Assembly (NCBI GenBank): GCA_951640165.1
Contig: OX621254.1
Span: forward strand, 29,796,001-29,860,000
Direction: 5' to 3'
Origin: Pseudoips prasinana
Taxonomy: Eukaryota; Arthropoda; Insecta; Lepidoptera; Nolidae
DNA: 64,000 nt
Made by a program: the position numbers and the translations under genes. A model generated the notes under the pieces. The model searched no databases and was not told the origin of the DNA. It was given only the letters and a program-made list of their open reading frames with translations. The first letter of the stretch is position 1. Each line of letters opens with the position of its first letter. Shown here piece by piece: positions 42,401 to 57,400 of the stretch.

Positions 42401-45400
42401 TGTGCATAAAGTGATAAATAAATAAATAATTATACAGTAACTAGCGGCCCGGTACGTGCTTCGCTACGTATAAGGCATAGTAATAAAAAAATGATTATTA
42501 AGTTAATTTATTCAAACATTAAAATATTTTAAATTGCTAAAAGATGTTGATTTTACACTTTTTCAAGACGTTTTTAAATTTTCTCTACGCACAAACCTTC
42601 CCTGGACTTCCACGAATAATTCAAGACGAAAATTAGCCAAATCGGTAAAGGCGTTGTTGAGTTATAACATTACAACGAAAAGTGGCATTGATATATATAT
42701 ATATATATATAGATAACTGACTGCCTTGGTGGACTAGCGGCAGCTTAAGCAACCGTAGACAATGAAGCCCTGGGTTCGAATTTTGGGTTGATCAAGAGGT
42801 GATTTTGGGATTTTTCGGCAAAGATTTTTCTACATCTCTTTTTTGAAGTAGGCGGTATGTACCCCCGTGCCTCGGAGAGCACGTAAAGCCGTCGGTCCTA
42901 TACCTGACCTCTTTCCAGTCGTGCTACTAGTCGTCCATTCGGATTATGAGAGTCATAGAATAGAACGTGCGTATTGGTTACATTTACAAAACAAAAGTAG
43001 TATATGTAATCAACGATATTAAGTATATATATATCGGCACGGTGGGTGCCTTTGTCAGGATTGGTCATGATTGTTCATGTAGGCGCATAAAGAAGAGGTA
43101 AAAGTCCAATATAAATTATTAAATCACTTTACTTCACAGATAATTCAAATTACTGTTTAATTAAAATATTCACTTTTACTTTAGGAAATAATCACAAAAT
43201 TAGCATTATCGTATGATTACGCGGAACAAAAACGATCCGTCGATAACGTGGTGCGCTCACAATGGCCATTACAGATAGAATCTTTCGATAGAATGAATCC
43301 AACATGGCCGCGCTGACCATCGACACAACGTTCCGCTAGAAATGACATCTGTCAAATCTAGTTCTGTCATAATCTGACAGATGACATTTCATATAAAAAA
43401 GAGGCAAATGTGTTAAAATCGCGCGCAAAGTGAAGACTCAAAAACGTCCCAATCGGGACGTTTTGTTTTCAGTCCGCGCTGAGCAGGGCCACGAGCTTTT
43501 AACATTAGAAGCGCAATTGTTTAAATGATATCTATCTCTTTTATTTACATGCCTATCCTATCTTTTGTACTATTCATTAGAGCAACTTATCACTGCTCAC
43601 GCTCCTTTCCGTAACGTTTTCTTTTCCATAATTATAATCCAAACATCAAAACCCTTACTTCCAGTTATCCTCAAATATCGCCTTCCTCATCTGGAGCTCC
43701 TTCTCGTAGTACGTCTTGTCGTGATGATTCATGTAGCTGTCGAAAGCTATGTCTATGTCTCCTGGCAAATTTGGGTGCAAAACTTGAACTTCAGTCTTCG
43801 AGCCTTGGCTTTCAGATTTGGACTGGAACTCGCAATTATTATCATCTGAACAAACAAATAATATAACGTATCGTATCAAATCAAATTATACATGTACAGA
43901 CTAAAGCTCCCCAATCTGTCCAATTTCCCCAATTGGAAGTGAACCTTATACTTATGTAATAAAGTAGAAAATCTACAAAGGAAATTTGATAGATTGGGGT
44001 AGCTGGATGTGCTGGCGTCTGTACAAGGTGTAAGGTATTCACGATGTACCCACGAAACATCACAAATAAAGAAAATCAAATTTGTAAACTACGACAATGT
44101 AACTTTTTGGTGTCAGTAAAATTTAAAAAGACAATTAACTACACCTTTTGGCGTGGTTCGCAAATGCTAGCTTTTCATGCCGGAGGTCGGGGGTTCGATT
44201 CCCACCCAGGACAGATATTTGTGTACATGAACATGTCTGTTTGTCCTGAGTCTGGTTGAAATTAGGTAGTATGTATTTACAAAAGAAAAGTAGTATATGT
44301 AGTATATCAGTTGTCTGGTTGCCATAGTACAAGCTCTGCTTAGTTTGGGATCAGATGGCCGTGAGTAAATAATGTCCCAGAATATGATATTATTACTAGC
44401 GGCCCGGTACGTGCTTCGCTACGTATAAGGCATAGTAATAAAAAAAATGATTATTAAGTTCATTTATTCAAACAAAATACTTGTGTGTACTTACTTATGT
44501 ACACGCGTTAGAAGTTATACTTCTTAATATACAACTTGAACATAGTTATCAATTTTCATACCACCTACACCACAACTAACGTCATGCTGTTAAATTTTTT
44601 GGCGTCGGTGTGCGCGCGCATCGTAAAAATTCACTCTCATCATTTTTCTCCATCGCGCCAAAAGAAGTATAACTTCAAAAAAAAAATATTTTAAATTGCT
44701 AAAAGATGTTGATTTTACACTTTTTCAAGTCTTTTTTAAATTTTCTCTACGTACAAACCTTCCCTGGACTTCCACGAATAATTCAAGACCAAAATTAGCC
44801 AAATCGGTAAAGGCGTTGTTGAGTTATAACGTTACAACGAAAAGTGGCATTGATTTTTATATATATAGAGTATAATCTTCTGCCACTATTTATTTTACCT
44901 TTCATATACGTTCATCTTTTTAGAAATACAAAATTTGTAATATACCGCATAGTTTTTGGTGACCATACATATTAGTATGTAGAATTAAATACATATGTAT
45001 AGTTTTCTTGTAATACTGCAATCCGTGATGAGACTAATTTACAAGCGGTTTTTAAAGTTAATGCGAATAAAAATATTTCTAAAACAAACGCCTGCGAAAT
45101 TGCGAGCAGCAATTGGTCACTAGTAATTGTATTTTTGCTATGTGACTGACGGTAAAAATATCAACACTCCATTTTATCCCGTGGAGGCCATAGAATTCGA
45201 CCTAAGAGAATATACAGGCTGGCTGAGGAGATGACGTTCAAACGCAAAATTTAGATACTTTATGATGAGGAGAAACCGAATCAACCCCATATATTTTTTA
45301 TTGAGTCCATTGGAGAATTGTCTACGAATAAGTTTAAAAGTATTATTAAAGTCAAATTGTGTAGCAGGGCATATTACAAAATTTCTGATTATTTGACAGA

Positions 45401-48400
45401 CACAAGTGCTTGGGATTGAGTTCTTCTGAGTCATCAGTAGCTGCCACGTCATGCATTGCACGGTAGGGTAAAAAAAAGATGATTCCACATAAATGTATTT
45501 TTTATGGAATAAATGATTTTTGCCTTTGACTTTATGTTCTACGATTTTGCGTAGTTTTCAGGATTTATTTAATTTTACTGTTTTTCGTAAATTTCACCTT
45601 ACATCAGTTTTCGATTTATTCTCGTTCTGTTGAACATTTCTGGATCAGTTTTTTTTTGTGAGAACTAATAAGTGTAGTTTAACCTAGCACCCTAAAAAGT
45701 ATGGTTTATCTAATCATTGCAGAACTGACTTAGAATTTATTCGAAAGTTCAAAATTAGGGTTTGAGCTCAGGACTCATCAAAGTATCTTAATTTTAACGT
45801 CAACTCCTCGCCAGCCTGTATGTCGTTCTGACATCGCTAACCCGTCTGCCAAGCGTGGCGATTATGGCATATCCCTCCAAATGATGGACAAAACTCCATT
45901 GTGGAAATCTTTCGGAGAGGCTTTTTGTCCCGCAATGGATGTCATTCGACTAACAATATGAAAACTACAATCCATGTTTTAACTATTAGGTAACAATCGC
46001 TTTTTAATGTCTACTTAAATAAGGTTTAAAATAAGTATTTATTTTCTCAAAAAAAAAAATTACATTCACTTACATGAAAAAAAAAAATATTTCTAACTAG
46101 CTGTGCCCCGCGGTTTTACCCGCGTTTAATTTTATAAATTATCAACGCTCCTCCCCCGTAGGCGATAGCGTGATAATACGTAACCTATACGTTGACCCGA
46201 CCTCTTAGTAATCTTCATGCAAAATTTGAAGTAAATCCATGTAGTACTCTTTGAGTTTAGCCCGGACATACATACAGACAAACAGACAATCAGACAAACA
46301 TTCTAAAAACTATATTTTTGGCTTCGATATCGATTGCAGCTCACGCCCCGAGCATCCTTTAAAAAATAATTCAATGTACAGTTTTGACTTTCCTACGATT
46401 GTATTATATGTATAGATTAATTTTAAGAAGTTACGGTTATTTAGCGTTAGTTACATAGTAATAAATTAAACTTATACAATTTATTGTTACGCTATCATGC
46501 TTAAACAGTGTTACGAAAATACACATGGATATAGTGGAAATAGTGTTAGAGGATTTGATCGTGTAACTTCCTCTATGACGTGCTTTTTCAAGGCCTTTTT
46601 GAAAGTGTACATAGCTTCCTGATCCTTAAAAACCTTTTAAAATAAAAACTATTGTTATTTTTTATTTTATTTAAAAGTATCCTGTGGCAAAAAATAGTCT
46701 CTAATAATAGTATTTTACCTCCTTTCGGTACAATTAAGTCATTATCAGTGACGTCATCCTGAAAGCCGAAGTATTTTATGACAACATGAGATGTGAGACT
46801 TCCGACTTTGGTGTTAGTTCCTTTTTGTATATATCTGAAAAGGAAAGAAGTAACATTGTATTTGGTTTGAGGGTGCCACTTTACAGTTCGACTCCGATAC
46901 GAGTGTAGGCATACAGCAATAGACAATTATACATGGTGTTACATAATAATAATATCTAGGGGCAATGTCACACAGATCATCCTAGCCCCAAACTAAGCAA
47001 AGCTTGTACTATGCAAAGCTTGTATTATATAGATAGATAAATACTTAAATACATAGAAACTGACAGAAACAAATATTCGTGCTCATCACACAAATATTTG
47101 CACTTACCGGGATTCGAACCCAGGACCACCAGCTTCGTAGGCAGGAGCACTACCAACTAGGCTACGGTGACCGTCACGACGTAAATAGTGGACGTATGTT
47201 AAGGAGCTTAATTTGTCAATAAAACTAAAAAACCCGGCCAAGTGCGAGTCGGACTCGGGTTCAAATGCTGGGTCGGGCCAAAAGATTTTGGGTTATGCTT
47301 AAAAGAAAACCTTCTTAGTATCAGCTTATCAGCAGCAGAGTTCTGGGAGTTGGCAATATTATACTCCCGTGTCTTGGAAAGCGCGTAAGCCGTCGGAACT
47401 ATACCTGAACTTATTCCAGTCGTGCCGCTAGTCGTCCCATCGGATCATGAGAGTGATGGAATAGAAAGTGCCCCTGTGTTTGCGCACACACTAGGGCACT
47501 ATAATATGCCCCGCGCAGACATTATAAATTTATTTTTAACTAGCTGTGCCTCGCGGTTTTACTTTAATTTATAAAGTTTAATAAATTATCACAGCACGTC
47601 CCCCGTAGGTGATAGCGTGATAATATGTAGCCTATATGTTGACCCGACCTCTTAGTAATATTCATGCAAAATTTGAAGTAAACCCATGCTTTTTGAGTTT
47701 AGCCCGGACATACATACAGATAAACAGACAAAAATTCTAAAAACTATATTTTTGGATTCGATATCCAATGTAGATCACACCCCAAGTATCCTTTAAAAAA
47801 AATATTCAATGTACAGTTTTGACTTTCCTACGAAATTATTATATGTATAGATTGGAAATAAATAAAAATATATAATGTCCTTCTAGCAGATTTCGGCCAT
47901 TTCCATGTGTCTACGCAAACACAACAAAGATAATAATGATGAGTGACCTCTCTCTCTAAGTAACTAAATTACATCGTTATTAACACAAGGTACATCATAA
48001 TAGTAATACCTTAATATATACAGAACCATTGACAATATGTAGTAAAATATTAGACTTAAACTAGATAATTTAACATAATCTCTTGACAATAACTTGATAC
48101 GAGCTAGCTAAATATCATTGCTATAATAAAAAAAAATTATAAATATTTTCATACAATCAATACAATGTGTACCTAAATATCTATGTTACTAGAAATAATA
48201 ATGTATACAACTATATTACTACAAACATGTTCTGACTATTTACAAGCGCTTTTTTAAAGTCTACGTGAATAAAAACCTTTTTTTTTTACAGGACATTTAA
48301 AATGGAGGAAGATATTCCCAGAATCAACACATGTACAGACGCCAGCACATCAAGCTACCCCAATCTATCAAATTTTCTCAATTGAAAGTGAACCTTTTGT

Positions 48401-51400
48401 TATTATTTTTTTGTTTCTATCAGAGCGACAAACGAGCAAGTGGGTCACCTAATGGTAAGTGATCACCGCCGCCCATGGACACTCGCAACACCAGAGGAGT
48501 CGTGGGTGCGTTGCCGGCCTTTAAGAGTCAGCAAACAAGTGTTGCTGACCCACTCCCCCCACTGATGAGCTCTGGCGACCTTACTCACACGCAGAAACAT
48601 AACATTCAGTTATTAATGTTATTATTAAGGAATGTCTTCTGTAAGGTGGAGGTACTTCCCCAGTCGGGCTGCTCTTTGAACGATTGAGCCCTACGTCTCT
48701 TAAAACCTCTCCTAAACCTTTTGCTTAAGTGATAAAGTTGAGAATCTATAAAAGAAATTTGACCGATTGGGGTAGCTGGATGAGCTGGCGTCTGTACAAT
48801 AAATTCCTTAATCCAGTGTTAATCAAAGTTTTCAAATAATTGGTACATTTTATGTGATTGTTTTTTTTTTTTATTTGTTATGGGTTTGCTCTTGACTCTA
48901 GTCTATGTCAGAGATGACAAAGACAAAGTCTACGATGGAGCGAGCTTACCCAGAAGGAGCCTGTTCATTCTAACTTTGAAGAGATTAGGGTTATAAGCTT
49001 TTGGAAACACCGACGCAGGCAGTGAGTTCCACTCATTTGCTGTGCGCATTATAAAAGACGTTTGGAAACGCTTAGTGCGAATTGGTGGAATAGCTACAAA
49101 GCCTAAAAAGGTATGATTTGGCTTTGTATTTAATTTTAATCTAAATTAAAAGGACACAATTTGACGAAAAAAGGTTTATGTCACTTAATATGTCATAACT
49201 ATGTATCTCATTCAAGCGAGCTGTAAAGTTCTTATGAGAAATAAAGTTCTTTAAACCTAATTGGCGGAATGGCCAATGCGTTCAGTTCATTCCCGTTCAT
49301 GACATTCGGAATAACGGCCTATTTCGGCAGTTCTTACCGAGCGGTCGAGCCGAAAGGTTGTTAACAAGTGTTTGTATGTTGTGGGTATCTTGATTTATTA
49401 TAATACAGAAGTGAATTAATTTTGCTAGTGTTGTAATGGTGCAATCCTGAAGATATAAATATACGTCGATTGCTGCTGAAAAACGTGTTTTCTTATCACT
49501 TGGGTAACGCTGATTCTAGAAGATAGTAAAGAACTTACTGTACTGGTACATAGTATCCTTCTTTCGTTCTGTAGGCGTAAAGAGTATATTCTTTTGTGCT
49601 AACGTTGCGGTAATTCCTGGTTTCAGTCCATATCTCCACCGTTTTATCGAACAAGTTCGTCGTGTTTCCTGAAAAGTAAATGTCAATGTGAAAATACCAT
49701 GTACACGCGCACACACACACACACGCTCGCACACACGCACACACACTTGCAATTTTATTTGAATTACGTACACCTCAATTTAGTATATTTTAAATGTTTA
49801 TTATGTTGGAAAAATGTACTATTTGTAAAACATATTATATGTATGTATATTTTCTTTGTGTATAATCTCCTTGACAATAACTTAATACAAGCTAGCTAAA
49901 TATCAGTACTATTATAAAATAAATTTTATAAATGTTTTAACAATCCGTGTACCTAAATATCTATAATAAGTAACTAGAAATACCTAATAACTGTATTACT
50001 ATAAACATGTTCTGACTATTTACAAGCCCTTTTTTAAAGTCTACGTGAATAAAAACCTTTTATATTTTATTTTTTTATTTTTATATATATTTAAATGACA
50101 CACTTTTAAAATGAAGGAGCGGCGTCTTCTGGCAAATTTGTTGTATAACATCTGTGTTATAATGCAATAAACATTTTTGTATTTTGTATTTTTTGACAAG
50201 CATTACAAGCAAGATAAGTTTAATTTGTCTAGTGTTTAGTGGGTTAGAACTTCCCAATAAACTATACAACATAATAGCTATTTGTTATACAAGAGTGCAA
50301 AGTTGCTTTTTAACCATGTGCTCAATTTTGATAACCGAGCAAGCGAAGGATTCTAAAATTAGAATCCTGAGTATTAGCGAGGAAATCAAAAGAGCACAAG
50401 ATGAAAAATCTTTGCACTCGAGTGCAACACGTAATTTTCATCACACCTCAGCGAGGAAATGAAGATGTGCGTGAAAAAAGTCTTTCCTATTATAAATACT
50501 TTTATGTCAGTTTAGGTATTAATTACTATATTATGATATGTAAGTATTGCAGGACAATCATTTAATTATAACAAATAATAATAATTCTGAAAATTTTAAG
50601 TAACGTTGCTACAATTTGAGTGGAATAGAACAGTAATATTGCGCAAAACAAATAACAAAAAACCGGCCAAGTGCGAGTCGGACTCGCCCATGAAGGGTTC
50701 CGTAGAAGCAAGTATTTCAGTTGATTAAATGTTTCATTTACAATTTTAATTTTTCTTACATTTACAATTGCGGTTTACGACTTATGACGTATTAAAAATA
50801 TTACTTGCTAGATCTCGTTCAAACCAATTTTCGTTGTTAGTTTGCATGGTAATGTACATCAAAAATTTGAGTTTCAGTTATATGGATGGGGAACCCCCAA
50901 AATTATTGTTCTTTTTCAACAGTACAGCTCTTATAGTTTCGGAAAAAAGTGGCTGTGGCATACGGACGGACAGACAGACAGACATGACGAATCTATAACG
51001 GTTCCGTTTTTTGCCATTTGGCTACGGAACCCTAAAAAAGTATACCATGAAGGTTCAGAGTCTAAGTTTTTAATAAATTAAAAAAATTGTATGATTTATT
51101 CGGCACCATAGAGGTAAAAGTAAATAGGTTTAATTATATTTTGCACACGATGTTCTAAATTCAAATTTACTTTAACCTGTAGAGGATAAAAACGACTTTT
51201 CCACTCAGATATCGAAGAGCAAAAATACTCTTACCGAGATGGGGTGATGAAAAATATGTTTCTCTATCTCTTTTTAACAGTCATGTTAGCCGAATAATGA
51301 ACCCCGCTGGGCAACAGGCATAGTAAGTATTTATTTGCTCAGTAAGGCTACAGAATACCTGGCGTAACCTGGCGTAAAAGACGTTACCTGGTCCAGAAAA

Positions 51401-54400
51401 GCTAGAGACAGGAATGAGTGGAAGCAGCTGGAAGAGGCCTATGTGTCCCAGGACACGCTGATCACTAAACCGGAAAACCCGAGGTGTTAGGTTTAAGATT
51501 TTTAAAACTGTTAAATTCAATACCTATAATTTTAGTTTTCAGCAATAAAGGATTAATAATAAGGATACAGAATATGTTCGTTCATTAAAGTAGCTCCAGC
51601 TTTCAAAATACAAAGTTAATATGTAGTCTGACGGGCCGTTGGCGTCGTTGGTAAATGCTTGCCTTTCACGCTGCAAGTAGTGGGTTTGATTCCCACCCAG
51701 GACAGATATTTGTGTGGATGAACATGTCTGTTTGCCCTGAGTCTGGTAGTAACCCTATTCCTGATTTACATAAATGATCTGTGTACCTTAAAGTTAGACC
51801 ATGGAAAAGTAATTTCCTATGCTGATGACACAGCATTAATTTTTTCTGCTCCAAACACTACTGCGGTTCATTATTACGCACAACATGGGTTTAATGTAAT
51901 AAATAAATGGCTTAGAAATAATCTACTAACATTAAATGCTGAAAAGACAATGTTTATAAATTTTTGCATGCGTAAAAACCACAGACTTCCTAAACAAGAT
52001 AACATATATGCACACTATTGTCCCAGTCCCTTGGTTCCTTGCGACTGTCCAGTTATTGCTAACACAAGTAGCATGAAGTACCTTGGTGTTATTATCGATG
52101 AAACTCTATCTTTTAAACAACATATCCTTGCCTTGTCAAATCGTGTACGGAAACTCATATTCGTATTTAAAAAGCTACGGCATATTGCTGATATGAAATT
52201 GATTAGACTAGTCTATCAGGCATTATGTCAATCTATTATTCAATACTGCATTACTTCCTGGGGTGGTGCTCCAAAAACATTAATGTTAACCATTGAACGT
52301 GCCCAAAGAGCAATACTAAAAGTTGCAACTTCTCGACCTTTCCTTTTTCCTACGTACCTTCTGTATGAAAAATGCAACGTTTTAACTGTCCGCCAACTAT
52401 TTATTAAACGTGCAATTTTAAAACAACACACAATACTCACTTACAATGCTAACCTTACTAACACCAAGAGACGGAAAGATATTATCTGCACTAGTGCATC
52501 AGAGTCAAAGTTTATTTATACAAACAGATTTTATCCTTTTCTCGGACCATATCTTTACAATAAAATAAATAAGTCACTATCTATATATAACCTTAACAAT
52601 ACAAATTGTAAAAAAATAGTCAGCAATTTTTTACAAAAATTGAGCTATGATGAGACTGAGGGATTATTTAGTATTCTAAAATAAGTTAATTTTTTAAACA
52701 TTATATCTTAGGTTTTTGAATTTGTATGTATAATTAAATATTGTTTAAATTTTTAATATAGAATAAGTATACCCTTTAAGCCGTTAGAACGCCTGTGGTA
52801 CAGGTTTAACCTAGTACAGGCACAAATTGTCTATAGCTTAGTATTAATTATTTTTAAAGTAAGTAGATATAATTTTGTACACATTATTTCTTGAATAAAA
52901 ATTTTATTTATTATTTATTTTATTTTATATAAGTATGGATTTACAAAAGAAAAGTAGTATTTCCGTTATCTGGTTTCCATAGTACAAGCTCTGCTTAGTT
53001 TGGGATCAGAAGGCCGTGTGTGAATAATGTCCTAGAAAATTATATGTTTGTAAAATATCCCGTGACAAAGGGATTTAAGAAGCACATTGCTCCTCACAGA
53101 CAATACCCTGGTATATATATTTTTTTTTTTTTTTACATATACTTTAGAAAAGCGCTTGTAAATAGTCAGAACATGTTTGTAGTAATATAGTTGTATACAT
53201 TATTATTTCTGGTAACATAGATATTTAGGTAAACATTGTATGAAAACATTTATAGAATTTATTTTATTATAGCATTGATATTTAGCTAGCTCGTATCATC
53301 TCATAAGCTAAGCGTAATTGATTCCAGTCCTCACAGCAAATGTACGGTACCTGTATATTGGAGCCCTGTCGGCGATGGGCGAAATGTAGGTGGAGTGCCG
53401 TTAGTCTTCGTCCAGAAACACTTCATCTCGCTGACCAGGTTTTCAGCACTGATTGGGTGCATCTGAATACGATGAAGACAATGAGTTGAGCCAAATAATC
53501 GAATACTAAAAATCGAATGTCTAAATACTCGAATGTTTCTTAGTGGATATTTCAATCGATCCCACCTCTGGTTTAGCAGTCAGGCTGAGATCTATAGAGC
53601 GTACTTAGACTTTGCTCAAACTTTGCTTACGTAAAACTTTGCTAGTTGTATGCTAAGCTTATACTTTGATTTAGTATTTATAGACTTTTTGAAGTTAAGA
53701 TTATGCTTAGAATAAGCTAAGACAGACAAAATTCAAACACCAATTGTAATTTCGTTACATGCATTAACTTCTGTCTAAGTAAAGTCTGAGCAAAGTCTAA
53801 GTACGCTCTATAGATCTCAGCCTCAGAGACACTTACCTCTAACCCAACTCGCCTGTCAAACTTAAAGTAGATAACGTATAGATCTTACCGTATAAATACG
53901 TTTTTCGTCTGAATAGTAATATTTCCGTAAAGTGCCATCATTAACGTCCATACGCGAACGGTTGTTTTCTTTGCTGTACCTGTTAACATTGAAGGTATTT
54001 AAGGTTCCATTATTTTCAGTAATTGGCCATCTTTTGGATTTCTTTATTACACCATGCCTCTATTAATATAAATTAATACTTATATAGAATCACGCCTGTT
54101 TCCCAGAGGGGTAAGAGAGGTGTAAGAGAGGTAGGGCACAGCGTTCATTCGCTCGAAGGGGAAGTACCTCCACCTTACAGAAGATGACATTAATAATATA
54201 ATTTTATGTTGTGTTTCTGAGTGTGAGTAAGGTCGCCAGAGCTCATCGGGGTGGGGGGAAGGCTCACCAACACTTGTTTGCTGACTCTTAAAGGCCGGAA
54301 ACGCACCCGCGACTCCTCTGGTGTTGCGATGGTCCATAGGCGGCGGTGATCACTTATCATCAGGTGATCCACTTGCTCGTTTGTCGACCTCTGACATAAA

Positions 54401-57400
54401 AAAGGGGTAGGCAGAGACAACTGATTGACATTTTTCACGATCTTTGCTCACCTCTTTTGCCTCGTTTACTGTCATTATATTCTTTTATCATGCTCGCCGG
54501 TTTAGGATATTTCTGACCTGGATTTGGTCAGAGAATGTTGTACGACGTCTTCCCCTTCCGGTTGTACCATTCATTCCAGGTGTGCTTCTTTTGTCATTCT
54601 TATTATAAATAAATATCCGGGACATGTGACACAGAGCCCTCTAGCCCTTTGTATATTATTAGTTAGGCACATGTTAATCAAGTTACTTTTACATATTTTT
54701 AGTTTAATTTAATTTTTAACCACCGACGCATCAAAGGGGCCTTATTTATTAATTATAAGACGAATTAGATGCGGTTTTTTACTTGAATGTCAGTTTCCTT
54801 GTGGTGGTTCTGAGCTATGATTGGTTTATACAACATGTAACGTAATTAACGCACACCCTCAAACACCCCAATTAGAATATTATGTTGTAAACATAATATA
54901 TACAATGAATTTTTAATTTAACATGTATATATCTGGAGACAATAATAATAATATCTGAGGACAATGTTACACAGATCATCCTAGCCCCAAACTAAGCAAA
55001 CCTTGTACTATGGATACCAGGCGACGATATACATACTTATATAGCTAGATAATTACTTATATACATAGAAAACATCCATGACTCAGAAACAAATATTCGT
55101 GCTCATCACACAAATATTTGCACTTACCGGGATTCGAACCCACTACCAACTAGGCTACGGTGACCGTGCATTGTTATTTACTAAATTAGTTTCTAGGAAT
55201 AAAGTTTATTTTTCTTTATTTTGTTTTTACTGTACAAGGTTAATATGACAATAATTTCCGTAGTTATAAAAAATTACCTGTATTTATATATTTTTTTTTT
55301 TTTCATAATAGGTTTACCAACAATTATGTACACATTATACGCCAGAGTTACAAGCTAAAAGATACAGTTTTTCGTGTAATAATCACTTATAGGCTAACAC
55401 AGCATGCATATCAAATTAGCAATAATTAACTATAAATGTTGAATACAATATAATACTATACAATAAAAGTAGCCAAATACATTCACTAAGGTTATAATGA
55501 TATAATTGCAAATAGAATATATAATTATAAAAGCATTAAAGAATATTAAGTTGCCAAAAAAAAAAGCATTAATTATGATTAGTAATAACAATTTATATAA
55601 ACGACTGAGTTTCACTAATTAATTAAATAATATAGATACAATAATGTCCATATGCATAACAATTGATTTGTAAGAATTAAGACAAGATTAAATTGAATTT
55701 GGTTTGAATAGTTTTCATATAAAACAAAAACTTAAAACTACATTGTCTGTGAAGTTGATTTAAGGAGTTTAATATTACAAATTTATTTGGATTTAAAAAT
55801 TAAATTATATATTAAAAATGATATAAATCGATTCAGTAAACGATTCTCAACTAACTATTTTCAGGAGGTGCGTTAATTAAGTTGTATGTTGTATATGTAG
55901 GTCACGCAGTGCTCTTTTTCATTATTAGGGCCTTTTAACGGTTAGCATATATAACTAGATATTTCACGATCAAAAGCCTTACCTGAGATACCGAATCTCC
56001 ATGTGTGTCACGATAATTAAATAAAGCAGCATAAAATACATACAAAATCTGATTCATTAAAAAACAATGTCTCCAAATTTGGGAAAAGATCTCAATTGGT
56101 TTCCATTTCATTTAAATCGTCGAGATCGAGATTTGGAATTATGAATGATCATGGATATTGGTCATATATGTATATCCTACTAATATTATAAATGCGAAAG
56201 TTTGTAAGTATGGATGGATGTTTGTTACTCTTTCACGTAAAAACCACTGAATGGATTATTATGAAACTTTACAATAATATAGCTTATACATCAGAATAAC
56301 ACATAGGCACAGCTAGTCAGTTATATCTCTAGCTAATAAACTTCACCGCTACTTTGACGGAATTTAAGACAATATCTTAAAAGACAAAGCTCGCACTAGG
56401 GAACCTGATCGCTGTGTCGCGGGGTACTTTACGAACATATAAGAGTATGACACTATACACATTACTTATTGTTGTGATCTCTATACACAAGTCTTACCAT
56501 GTTTCAAAGGTCCATTTGATGCCGAAGTGGAAATCAAGTTTTTCTCCTTTAAAATGGTACTTCTGAGGCCATACTAATTCGCTTCCATTGCTACCTGCAC
56601 AAATAGAGAATGCTCGTTTGTTGTAAATTAAATAAACATGCTATTAAATTCGGTTTATTTATTTTTGAGAACATATGTGTGTAGGTAATAAAAAGCTGTC
56701 GATAGAAGAAAAAATAAAATATTTTTCATGCTCCATTTAAGGCATTAACATACATACATACATAGACTCACGCCTGTTTCCCAGAGGGGTAGTCAGAGAC
56801 AACGTATTTCTATTTGTTACGATCTTTGCACACGTCTTTTGCCTCGATTACTGTCATTATATCTTCATACATGCTCGCCGGTTTAGGGTACTTCTGACCT
56901 GCCCTTTCTTGAGAACGTCTCCGATTTGGTCAGAGAATGTTCGACGAGGTCTTCCCCTTCCGGTTGTTCCATTCACACAGGCCAGGTATACTTCTTTGGT
57001 CAATCTTCTTTCATTAATCCTTTCTAAGTGGCCAAACCATCTCAGCATTCCTTTTTCAATCTTTGTGACTACATCCTCTTTCACACCACAAATAGCAATT
57101 ATAAGACATATCGCCCGCGTTCCGAAGTTGTAGTGTGAAAGAACTTTCTCATTTATAATATTAGTAGGAAGTAGGATTTTTGAATTGGTTTTGAAGTTAA
57201 TGTTCCTTTGTTAAATATTTTTATCATCTATCTATATAAATAAAAAGAGAAGTCCTGACTGACTGATTGACTGACTCATAAACGCCCAGCCCAAACCCTT
57301 TAACCTAGAAAGCTGAATTTTTGCACAAATGTTTTCTTTATAATGTAGACAAGGAATAAGGAAGGATTTTTTGAAATTCAACCCCTAAGCGGGTAAAACA

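Larger units (their letters stand above)
45139..45962 (+). mobile_element. RTE-derived short element, interrupted by a TIR element
   Basis: 45139-45214 matches the RTE 5' leader (gtgactgacgg..tatcccgtgg) and 45821-45962 continues with 'gctaacccgtctgccaagcg' and the RTE 3' end. Confidence 0.7.
51632..53033 (+). mobile_element. SINE-A split by a LINE
   Basis: Head and box B at 51632-51746 (gatcc-like 'gattcccacccaggacag'); 3' body resumes at about 52928 ('atttacaaaagaaaagtag'). Confidence 0.8.

Noticed and set aside
43441..43464. Bacterial-style rho-independent terminator
   Set aside because: The hairpin plus T-rich tail looks right, but this is an insect intron; no bacterial genes are nearby.
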